Shown here: piece by piece, positions 35,520-45,182 of the stretch
How positions within the stretch are numbered: the first letter of the stretch is position 1
Layout: each line of letters opens with the position of its first letter
Assembly: GCA_951812925.1 (NCBI GenBank)
Contig: OX638369.1
Span: forward strand, 45,813,061-45,877,060
DNA: 64,000 bases
Reading direction: 5' to 3'
DNA from: Calliopum simillimum
Lineage: Eukaryota; Arthropoda; Insecta; Diptera; Lauxaniidae
Notes under the pieces: model-generated
What the model was told of the DNA's origin: nothing
The model's input: the letters and a program-made list of their open reading frames with translations, nothing else
Database searches by the model: none
Program-made: the position numbers and the translations under genes

Positions 35520-37272
35520 CCCAATCCCCGCCAGTGATGCCATACGGCACAGTTAAAACGCACTTCCCGAATGTTCACCAAAATCATTTTGTAACGTTTT
35601 CGCGCAGGCTTGTTGTTTTTTATGTGCGTAGAAATGTTTGATCTATCATTTGATGCATTCCACTCGAAAATATTCCATCAACTTTTCAAGCGCGAGCGGA
35701 GAGGAAGTGATCATTGAAAAATTATTCGAAAAGAATCGATTGTGGCATCGAGACGTCGGCGAGTTGCAAAAAATTATTTATTTGTATTTCGATTTTGAAA
35801 AAAGGAATTTTGTCAAATTGAAGAGTAATACAGTAGTTTCTAAAGTGCATTTATATTTTTTCATAAGTGAGTGATAGGCCTGAATATATTTTAAGTGTGC
35901 CATATGGCATCTCTGGCGGGAACCGCTTATGTAAAGTTTAGAGGTAGATTAATTTCCATTTATTTCAATAATTCAATTCATAAAAAATTTATATGGGGAA
36001 AATATCTACCTGGGGGGGTTTGAACACCAAAAAACCCACCCCGTGTGAATGGGCCTGGGTGTCATATGATTTTTTCGAGTCTTTTTTTTATGAAGATGTG
36101 CTGTAAATGTTTGTGGATGCATCTAACTATTGGGATTATGCTTATCTTTGGTTACAATGCTTGTAGTTAATCGTGAAGATTATTGGATCATTAAAGCCAC
36201 GATTTTTGCTGGCATGTCTCGAAATAGTTTCAATCATATAAGCCGTTTTATTCACTTTACACTGAAAAAACACATTGATCCCTTTCACCCTGATGAGTTC
36301 ATGACACCGTATTTCAGACTGCTCTCATGCAAACAGTTTATTCGAGCCAAACTTCTTCGATTTAGATTCATTGGATGGTGTCTGAACACTCTTGGAGGGT
36401 ATTTGGTGTCCTTTGGTATTTACCGAGGAAAGTATTGTTGTATTCACTTTGTGGCAGCTCTATTACAAATGATCAACGCCCTTCCTGACGACGTTTGTGC
36501 CCTCCTATTCCACTTTTACTTCGATAATTTATTAACTGGAATCCCAGTTTTAAATTATTTGCAAAGCCTAAGCTACAATGTAAAGGGAACCATAAGAGAA
36601 AATTGCATTCCACACAACTGCCCACTTCCTGGAAAGACATCATGAAAAAAAAAAAAAAACAAAGAGGGCACATCAAATTTGCACAAAACAAGGAATTTGA
36701 CATCGCCATTGTAAAGTGGAATGATAATAATTGCGTTTTAGTTGCTGCTACTTCACATGGAAGAGATCTAAAATCGATAGCTACGCTCTTTTGTAGAACA
36801 GAATGGAAGCGTATAATGGTCGAAAGTCTAAAGGCAGTCGAACCATATAATTAATGTATGGAAGGAATCGCTAATTACGTTGGTGAATGTGATCGACTTA
36901 GATGTAAATATAGACCGTGCAAAAACCAAATCTGAAATATGCGATGTATTTTTATGCGTTGGATGTTTCATCAAATATCACGTTGGATGTTTCATCAAAT
37001 ATCACACTACCGCGGAGTAGTATGCTAACTTACCATTTTTATTCAAAAAATATGTATGCATATGTGTAAAAAATTGAATTTTCAATAAAACTCAAAGTAA
37101 ATTTTTTGCTATAGGTTCCCGCCAGTGATGCCATATGGCATCAGGGCACCATGGAAAAATGGGGCGTGGTCGCTGAAAAAGCTAACCGGTTTTGAACTCA
37201 GGAACCTTCTTTTACCCCCCTAACAAAAACTCACTATCAAATTCAAAAAAATAAGTGCTGGCGGGTAATGGG
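35520..37272 (+). mobile_element. piggyBac-family transposon relic with both ends
   Basis: TTAA at 35516-35519 and 37273-37276 flanks a 1753 bp element. Its ends are CCCAATCCCCGCCAG (left) and CCCATTACCCGCCAG (right, read inward), matching at 13 of 15 positions. The motif CCGCCAGTGATG plus the palindrome TGCCATATGGCA occurs at 35527-35550 and 37118-37142, and in inverted form at 35895-35922. A damaged piggyBac transposase lies inside on the plus strand. Confidence 0.88.
36130..36854 (+). pseudogene. piggyBac transposase, truncated and frameshifted
   Basis: Frame one (to 36645) contains a DEFMTPYFRLLSCKQFIRAK block, corresponding to the region around the first catalytic Asp, followed by WCLNTLGGYLVSFGIYRGK. 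It then has FHFYFDNLLTG, the region of the second catalytic Asp, and GTIREN, all typical of piggyBac transposases. After CPLPGK the frame is lost near a poly(A) run (36643-36658). It resumes in frame three (from 36603) as MKKKKKQRGHIKF and IAIVKWNDNNCVLVAATSHG, the segment containing the third conserved Asp. The N-terminus and C-terminal zinc-binding region are missing or degenerate, and sequence is deleted before the DEFM block. It cannot make an active enzyme as it stands. Confidence 0.85.
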
Positions 37273-37939
37273 TTAATGTGAAACTTTACTTAATTTCGAA
37301 ATACATATGGGTGATTCTCAGATAACTGTAGTTTTTATGTCTTCTGGCGATTTCACCCAAGCAGTAGGTTTTTTTTTTCACAGAAAATGACACTATAAGA
37401 AAAGGAATTTTGTTTTTCTTATAGAGTGAATCGATGTTACCACCAAATAATTACACTGGTCTAAACGCTTTTCGACTGAAGCAACCAAAAAGTGTTCCTG
37501 GGGTTATTTGTTGCGCTGAACTCGAATCTGTAATCGGTTTTTCTCTATCAGGTCAGGTTTTTGAAACACAATAACATTTTTTTTTTTTTTCAAGGAAAAT
37601 CATTAATTTATTTGAAAAAGTTTTGACGTAGAAAAGTCCAGCAATAGTCTCCCAGCATGCTTTTGTCCCAAAAAATAATTTTTTGTAAATTGTGTTTTTT
37701 TATTTGTTAATGAGTAATATAACGAACATAAATACCCTTATATAAAGAGAACTAGACCTGATGGCACATTTCTGGCGCCAGATTTGAATTTAGCGCACCC
37801 AAATTACTTAAGAAACATCTTCCTCTTCTCCAGTCGAAATTTTTTTCGAAATTTGTATTTGTCTTACCCCAAGAGGAAAAATTTCTAGCGCTTCTAATCC
37901 GAGCAATTCAAAAGTGCTTGTCCCCATAGAAATTTATAA

Positions 37940-38352
37940 GCACTATCACAATGAGTTCGAACACAGCCCGGGAGATTTTTTTTTTTTTTTTTTTACTTTT
38001 TCTTGCTTTATTTTTTTTTTTTGTATGAAAATATTTTTTATTCAACATCTTTTATTTCACTTTTCTATTTTCCTTTCTCTTATTAATTTACTTTTGTTTA
38101 ACTGAATTGAAATTGATTACACAATGATTCCATATATGTAAGTCTGCAGTAAGAACAACGTGAGTTCGAACCCAGCCCAGGTGATTTTTTTTTTCGTTTT
38201 TTTATTTGTTTTTGATTTATTTTTTTTTTATTAAAATATTTGTTACTCAACCTTTCTAATTTCACTTTTCTATTTTCCTTTCTCATTTTTGTTTACTTTT
38301 GCTTACTTGAATTGAAACTGATTGCATAATGATTCTATGTAATGCTGCAGGA
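37940..38352 (+). repeat. Tandem pair of ~209 bp units with Pol III B-box-like motif
   Basis: TGAGTTCGAAC occurs at 37952 and again at 38161, each followed by CAGCCC, a run of T residues, and a conserved tail (TTTCACTTTTCTATTTTCCT, then GAATTGAAA-TGATT and CTGCAG). The spacing gives a period of about 209 bp. The GAGTTCGAACC core resembles a tRNA B box, and the T run resembles a Pol III terminator. No convincing A box precedes either copy, so these may be truncated tRNA-derived SINE copies. Confidence 0.4.
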
Positions 38353-38421
38353 GCATTTGTATGTCAAATTCTGTTTGGACAACATTTGCTTAATATACAA
38401 ATTTAATACATCTTCATATCA

Positions 38422-38526
38422 TCGGGCGTTGGTGTAGCGGTCTAAAGGGTTGGTAAATGTAAGAAAAAATAAATAGCACGAGCAGGGTCGTGGATTCAAA
38501 TCCTGGCGCGGCCATTTTTTTTTTTC
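38422..38526 (+). ncRNA. tRNA-like sequence (SINE head or tRNA pseudogene)
   Basis: TGGTGTAGCGGTCTAAAG at 38430 fits a Pol III A box. GGATTCAAATCC at 38492-38503 fits a B box. A T run at 38514-38526 would terminate Pol III. A clean cloverleaf with a paired acceptor stem could not be drawn, so it is not a functional tRNA. Neighbouring B-box units at 37940-38352 suggest a small cluster of tRNA-derived repeats. Confidence 0.4.
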
Positions 38527-39258
38527 TTTTTTTTAATTTTATTGAAAAAACGGTTACCGCAGCATTACAAATAAGCGCTTTAAAAACTCTTTTTTGGTAA
38601 GGCTGCGGGAAGCTTTTGCTCACTTACATCCTATGACATGCAATGTTATAAAGAAAGTATTGTTCTTACGGAGCGGAAGCGCTTATTGGTAAAAAGGATA
38701 CACTTCAGAATGGTTTTTGAAGCACTTCTTTTCCCCTTGGGACGTGAAAGTTTGCAAATATACTAAAAATGTCACAACGTGGCATGTCCTACTTACCCCT
38801 GCTTTTAAAAACCATAATGATGAAAAACGGCCAAACACGGATGTGTATAAATTGTGCATATATCACTCTAACGGTTTTTAGCGTAGTACAATTTTAAAAG
38901 TTTACAATTGTTTAGGAGTATTAGTGCTTTTTATATCGTATTTTTTCTTCTTAGAGGATGTTTTAGTATTTTAAATATTGAAAAGTAATTAAAACTACAA
39001 AAAAAAATACCTTCTCAATAACTAATAAAACCTCTAAAAAAATGTTAAAGTAAAACGTGCACTTGAGTTTTCCGATGTGTGGAATATATAAACTCCATTA
39101 GAAATTGTTTCCAATCTTACATTTTATTAACTTAATGAATTTTATTCTAACAAAATGACAATGTAATAGAAAACAAAAAAAAGTACATAACCATAATAGT
39201 ATGCTTTAAGGAAATACGTAATTGAAAACAAAATTTGTTTCTCTTAAAATAAATAAGT

Positions 39259-40089
39259 TGGGTAAGGGAGGGAAATATAGACTACGTGGGTAATATGGAC
39301 CACACGGTTATTTCCCACTGCATACATAGGATTTACCGTTATTCATGTTCAAACTTAACGCTAATACCTAAAGCTTATAATAGCGCGATTTTAGCGTTCG
39401 GTGAAGTCGCATGTTTCTGTAAAGTTGATTTTTCTAAAAAAGAGATCAGTGGTAATTTTTTTCTAGTGAGTATATTTTATTATTTCACTTTAAAGACATC
39501 GCGTTTTTAAATAAATGGTTAATTATATAAAGTCAGTGAATACCATTTATAATTTATTGGCACAAATAAGTTCATTAACCAAAAGAGTTTTTGATAAAAA
39601 ACCATTTATTTCACCAACACGTGCTGTGGGTAATATGGACCACCAAAGAAAAAAGCCTCAAAAACAAATGTATTTATCATCTTTTTCAGATGGGGAATCT
39701 AGTTGCAGTTTTCATAACGACTCTGATGGTCATTATATGTAATTCGTTAACTACAAAGTACCCTTTACTCTGAAGATCGACGTGGCGAATTTTGGGTTGA
39801 ATGTGTAATCTGACGTTCTTGGAGTCATGAAAAATGTGCCGAATGTGGAAGTACCAAATGTACTATATGGTCCATATTACACTACACTTTTTTTTATCTT
39901 CATTTTGAGTATTTTCAGTTTTTTAATTTTTTTTCTTTATCCTGATGAGATATTTATCTTAAAGTGAATCAGAATAAAGGTAAATTGTTTCCTTTACTGA
40001 ATGACATAAAATTAATTGTTTTGTTTTATGTATTTTGGGTTTTATTTAAAAAAGAAAGATGGGTGGTCCATATTTCCCTCCCTTACCCT
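39259..40089 (+). mobile_element. pogo-like non-autonomous element with transposase tail remnant
   Basis: The ends are inverted: GGTAAGGGAGGGAAATATAG on the left, and TATTTCCCTCCCTTACC on the right. GGTAATATGGACCA recurs at 39288-39302 and 39627-39642. A plus-strand segment around 39515-39890 reads with breaks MYLSSFSDGESSC, then EDRRGEFWVECVI and SHEKCAECGSTKC. This resembles the cysteine-rich tail found at the end of many insect pogo/Tigger-type transposases. The catalytic domain is deleted. TA follows the right end, but the left flank is not TA. Confidence 0.55.
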
Positions 40090-40794
40090 ACATATACTTA
40101 TGAATGATATTTTTTTATTATGGAAGTTATTGTGCGTAAGTGGATTGGTTTATATGGGCATAATACAAATTTCATATATATTTTTCATATAAATTTTTTA
40201 CAAAAAAGTATGAAAGATTTTTATAAAGTGATGCTATAAAATTTAAACCGAAATTGTTTAAATTTTGTTAAAACTTTATGCATATACATTTTATACGAAC
40301 AAACGTAAACGGTTTGTATACCAAATTGAAGCATAGATTTTACACCAAGTTTGATGTGGATCTGTATTTCATTCCAATTTGGTTTGAATTTTGTCACCCA
40401 AACTATTTGCTGTGCCCAGGTATCTGAGAATCACCCATATTCCATAACTTGTAAGAGGAAACGTTAAAAAAGTAATTTTAAAATTTTTAAATTGGGAAAA
40501 CTCGATGATGGGCGTGGCACCGTCCACAAAAATATAAATCGCTATAAAGAGAAAATTTCTGAAATTAACTGCAGAGAATCTATTTGGCATGCTCCTCAGA
40601 GCTGAAAGTGGGTGAAATATCGCCGGTGGGCGTTGAACCCCGCATACAAGTAAAATATGAAAAATGTTAATTAATATAGATTTTAACATAAGCTTCTTGT
40701 AAGGCATGGCACCGCCTAGAAGATAACGCATTAGGTAGTCTATAAAATCTTATGTAAAGGTTCTACTAGCAATATCCTTCAATACTTTTCGTTA

Positions 40795-40943
40795 TTTTTA
40801 TACCCTACACCCAGGGTATATTCACTTTGTCCTTCCGTTTGTAACGCAGAGAAGGAGGCGTGGCAGGTATAGAAAAGTATATATATTCTTGATCAGCGTC
40901 ACCTCCTGAGTCGATATAGCCATGTCCGTCTGTCTGGCTGGCA

Positions 40944-40976
<33 letters not shown>

Positions 40977-41628
40977 GCTGGCTGGCTGGGTGGCTGGCTG
41001 TGTGTTGAAATACACTTTTTGGGAAAACTGAGCAAGATAATTCAATGAAATTTAGTACACTGCCTACGTCGTCAAAATTAGCTCGGGGGATTGAAAATGA
41101 GCGAAATCGGTTAACGGACACGCCTACCGCCCATACAAAAAATATATTCAAAATGCAATTTTTGGAGTATTTTTTACGACAATGTAACTACAATACACAT
41201 AAGTACTACGAATAGTAAGCACAAGCTCTGATAAAAAACTGAGCGAATTCAGACAACAGGGCGTAGCACCTCCCATATAAGCAAAAGCTTCAAAACGCTA
41301 TACTGAAAGCGTTTTTTGAGGTATTCGAACCAAATTTGACTCAGACTCTGTGAATTATAAATGACAGCTCTCAGCAAAAATTGGTTGAAATCGTACAAGG
41401 GGCGTGGCACCTCCCATATAAGCAAAAGTTTCAAAATGCTATACTGAAAAAGTTTTTTGAGATAATCCAACTAAATTTCACTCTGACACTAAAAAATGCA
41501 AGCTCTGAACAAAAACTGGGTGTATTCGGAAAAAAGGGCGTGGCACCTCCCATATAAGCAAAATTTTCAAAGTACTGCAGTGTAGGGTATTTATTTTTTG
41601 GCCAGGCCAAAATTTACACCCTTACTAG
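40795..41628 (+). mobile_element. DINE-1-like element, complete copy E
   Basis: The subterminal ATACCCTACAC is at 40800-40810, with its inverted partner GTGTAGGGTAT at 41580-41590. The DINE-1-like head and a GGCT microsatellite (40935-40997) follow. The 3' hairpin TTTTGGCC-A-GGCCAAAA is at 41596-41612 and CTAG at 41625-41628. At 834 bp it is the best-preserved copy in the window, and both subterminal repeats are perfect. Confidence 0.85.
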
Positions 41629-41816
41629 TTTTTAATTGTTTTCTTATATTCAAGGCTTACCCTACTTTTTCCGTCACTTTGCGCTTTTTTCGAGCATTTT
41701 GACATTGTTTAAAGAATTCTTACAATTTTTTAAATTTGTGACCTTGTTTGCGCTTCTCGGACTTTTTTCGAAGTTTTTCTATACCTACTATTCAGATTTT
41801 GTTTTGTTTTTCTATA

Positions 41817-42671
41817 GGGGAACTGATGCTATTGTGGTATAGCTAATGTTTAGGTGTAATTTGAAAGAGAACCGTTCGATCAATTTCAGCCAAATTTTTT
41901 TGTACTAATCATTGAAGTATTGGCTACAGAATATATTTCAATAAAATGTGTGCAATTTCATTAAAAAAAGTTATATAGCAAAATCTGAAAAAAGTCAAAA
42001 AAGCTGTTTTCAAAAAGTTGGGAGGTAATGTGGTATATATGGTGGCACAATGTGGTATATATACTGATCAGTACTTATAAAGTGGGCTGATAATGTGGTA
42101 CATATAAGTAGGGTAATGTGGTATACTTAACCATACAACCAAATATAAAGTTTGAAAGGTATGAAATAAGGTCATAATAACATTTACTTTGGTTCTCAAA
42201 CTCTTAGTTTTTATAAAAAAATAAACAGTAATCAAATAATGTTAAGAATAACAAGAAACATTCATATACCACATTAGCGAATCCCGACTATACCACACTG
42301 GTCAATTTTTAGAAATTAAAAAATTGTAAAAATAAAATGGGAAACTTTGTGAATTTACACAGTTAAACACTTATTTCGCAATACTTAGCACTTACCTTTA
42401 TTGAATATAAATAAAACTTCACCAAAAAGAAACTTTTTCTTAACAAAACTTTTTTGCAAAAAATCCAGAAAAAAAAAATCAACCACACGCGACTTACGTT
42501 TCGTTCAACTAAGATCTGAAAAATTTTGTTTGGTGCATGACAGCAACACATCCCTGGTTTTTCATGTTTTCTGATAGGATAAAAGCAGTGACGTTCGCAG
42601 GTTCTTTCCCAAATCGGAGATATATGACCATACCACATTGAAAAACTATACCACAATAGCATCAGTTCCCC
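41817..42671. mobile_element. TA-flanked MITE with repeated GGTATA-type motifs
   Basis: The terminal inverted repeats begin GGGGAACTGATGCTATTGTG and extend about 26 bp. TA lies immediately outside both ends (41815-41816, 42672-42673). The motif AATGTGGTATA, part of the terminus, is repeated in the interior (42026-42130), giving several extra copies. No transposase frame is intact. One terminus of the same family, reversed, is at 50044-50150. Confidence 0.75.
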
Positions 42672-42898
42672 TATTACTTGAAACTTTTCAATAAAAAACA
42701 TCGATTTTGACATTTTGATATTTTGCTATTTCTTTCCGATACCATTCGATGCCTTCTGAGTTTTTTTTTGTCATTTTTGTTCTCATTCAGTAAATTTGTT
42801 GTTTAGAAAGCTTGAAAATTAGAGACAGGCAGATATAGAATGGCGTCACATAAAATAGCTATGGATAAAAAAACATTGACTAAAATGCTCAGATCAAA

Positions 42899-44258
42899 TC
42901 GACGCATGATACGAAAAGTAGGATGATTCAATTCTCCTATGAAGAGTAGGTTTTCAAAAATTCTTAGACGAAAAGTAGGACGTTTCAAACTTATTTGGAC
43001 GAAAACTAGGTTGTTTCATTATATATGACGAAAACTAGGTTTCTTCGAAGTTTTGTGTATAAAAGTAGGACGTTAAAGTTTTTATGTCGAAAAATAGGAT
43101 GTCTGAACATTTTGGACGAAAACTAGGACGTTTCGATGCTTTGCAAGAAAGCTAGGTTGACGTTCATTCTTGCAGCATATTTTTGGCGAAAACTAGGGTG
43201 TTTCTTATTTTGTTGCATCAATTTCCTAATGTTAATGAAATATTTATATTAAACGAAAGAACGATGAGAAAACATAACATAACTATATATAAAGAGGTAA
43301 ACGAAATCGATTCAGTCCCTTTCTATGCCTAAATTTCAATATATTCAATTGATTTTTTTTTTGCTGGAAAGGCTGTGAAGAGTAGCAGTGCATAGGATAT
43401 TTTTTTTTTGAAGTGGGCGGTACCACGTCCCTAAATAGAAAAAACCCTCTCAAGGCTAAACCACCGCATGGATTTTTATGAAATTTGGTATGGAGATAGG
43501 GTTAGCACTTAGCAACGATAACATGATCATAATGTTTTAGACAGGCGGTGCCACGCCCCTTCATAGAATACACGTTTTCATGTTCAACACTAATTTTTGG
43601 CTCTTTTAGACGGTTTGGCATAAACACAACTTCAAACCACTTTTTAAAAGCGCAACACAAGCGCAACACAACATAACAGTAGGGTTTTACTTTACGGATA
43701 ATCATTTCTGAAAATATTCTGAATTTAATCATATTCATCTGTTACATGATTGTTAGTTTGCTGTAGTTTTGTTTAGGCTAATCCACGTTTTATTTTAGCC
43801 ATCTTCGCTGCTGTATGTTCAGTTCGAGCATCAAAACAAGAAATATTTAAGCAGATTTGTTAATGACACAAGCGTTTTGGGTCATGCATAAACTAAAAGA
43901 AGCTCACAGGGAAGGCTAGGGTTCATTTAAATACATAAAATAAGTTAACAAATTTTTATATGCGCTTATGATATGATTCACCCTTTTTTTTTGTCGTTCA
44001 ATATGAAACATCCTATATTTCGTCTAAAAGTTTAACACAACCTAATTTTCGTAACAAATTATGAAACTTCCTACTTTTCGTTAAAAAGTTTGAAACGTCC
44101 TACTTTTCGTCCAAGAATGTTAAGCATCCTATTTTTCATAAAAAAATATGAAACATCATACTTTTTGTTAAAAATTATGAAACGTCCTTCCGAGAATATA
44201 AAACATCCTGCTTTTCATAGAAGAAATGAATCATCCTACTTTTCGTATCATGCGTCGA
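42899..44258. mobile_element. FB-like foldback element with tandem-repeat arms
   Basis: Perfect terminal inverted repeats of about 33 bp (TCGACGCATGATACGAAAAG onward) lie at 42899-42931 and 44226-44258. Each arm is then built of imperfect ~30 bp units with the core CGAAAAGTAGGA-GTTTCA: about ten units at 42909-43210, and about eight in opposite orientation at 44000-44250. The ~800 bp centre contains GGTACCACGTCC and GGCGGTGCCACGCCCC but no transposase. Arms composed of short tandem repeats around a central loop are the organisation of Drosophila FB elements. Homology to FB itself is not claimed. Confidence 0.75.
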
Positions 44259-44471
44259 AATAGTCTACCGAGCAGCAATCGGTCTCCAGGTATGTACTTC
44301 TCGAAATTCAAAAGGCACCAGTAGTGGATATGGAGTGAGGGGCTAATGTCGGTCAAAAAAAAAAAAAAATATTTTGGTGGTTGTCCAAAATGGGCCAAAA
44401 TTTAATGCAAAATCCGAAACTGAATGAAAGCAAATCGAAAAATAAATTGATCCTTTCTATTACTTATATGG

Positions 44472-44718
44472 TCACACTCTCCGGAAACCACACAGCGAAG
44501 TTTGTCGCCAGGCCCTTGAGTGGAATCCACAAGGCAGTAGAGGACGTGGTAGACCCAAAACCAACTGGAAAAGGTCGTTGGAAAAGGAAATCCAAGAATC
44601 GGGAAAATCGTGGCAAGAGATCAAAGTCATCGCAAGGGATCGTGACAAATGGAGAGATTTCATATTGGCCCTATGCTCCTCCTAGGAGTTAAAGGAGAAT
44701 ACATACATACATACATAC
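44472..44718 (+). mobile_element. 5'-truncated LINE insertion with 13-bp target duplication
   Basis: ATTACTTATATGG at 44459-44471 is repeated at 44719-44731. Between them lies the extreme 3' end of the LINE family seen at 1690-3063. In the correct frame it reads HTLRKPHSEVCRQALEW, then RGRPKTNWKRSLEKEIQ and SGKSWQEI, and stops at TAG after LCSS. An (ACAT)n tail follows. The frame is unbroken here, unlike copy one. Severe 5' truncation is normal for target-primed integration. Confidence 0.85.
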
Positions 44719-44724
44719 ATTACT

Positions 44725-45182
44725 TATATGGGCATATCCCAAAATAATCTCCTCTTATATGACCCAGGTTTTAAAAATTAATTTTTTTTTTTCATGTTTT
44801 ATAACCAATGGGTTGAAAAGCCTAAATCGGTCTTTACTGCTACATAACAGGTTCTAAAATTCCGAAAAAGTTCAAGCGAATTTCTTGATGAAAAATAAAT
44901 CGACTATGTAAATGATGTTTTTTTTTTGATTTAAGCCCCCTATGCCGGGAAAAAAACTCTCTCTCTCCCGTATATTATCAGAAATCGCGATTTACCCAAA
45001 ATTTTTAGATAAAACGACCTTCTGACACCCTCTCGGGTCGAAATTGTTTTGTTCATCTATTGGGAATTTCTTTTTATACGTCTAGGAATACATGCCACAT
45101 TTGGATATTGAACATGAAAAATAAAAAAATTCTTTAAACCTGTGTCATATAAGAGGATATTATCTTCGGATATGCCCATATA
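44725..45182. mobile_element. MITE nested in the hAT-like element
   Basis: Inverted ends TATATGGGCATATCC (left) and the complement (right, ending 45182) extend inward about 50 bp through ATCTCCTCTTATATGAC. The LINE insertion occurred exactly at its left edge, so part of the left terminus is duplicated at 44463-44471. No coding capacity. Confidence 0.6.

Noticed and set aside
36603..36645. Possibility that the two piggyBac frames are separate exons
   Set aside because: The overlap has no splice signals, and the protein pattern continues with a one-base shift near a poly(A) run, so a frameshift is simpler.
42909..44250. Regularly spaced ~30 bp repeats that superficially look like a CRISPR array
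   Set aside because: The units are imperfect, have no distinct spacers, occur in opposing orientations inside inverted repeats, and the genome is an insect's.
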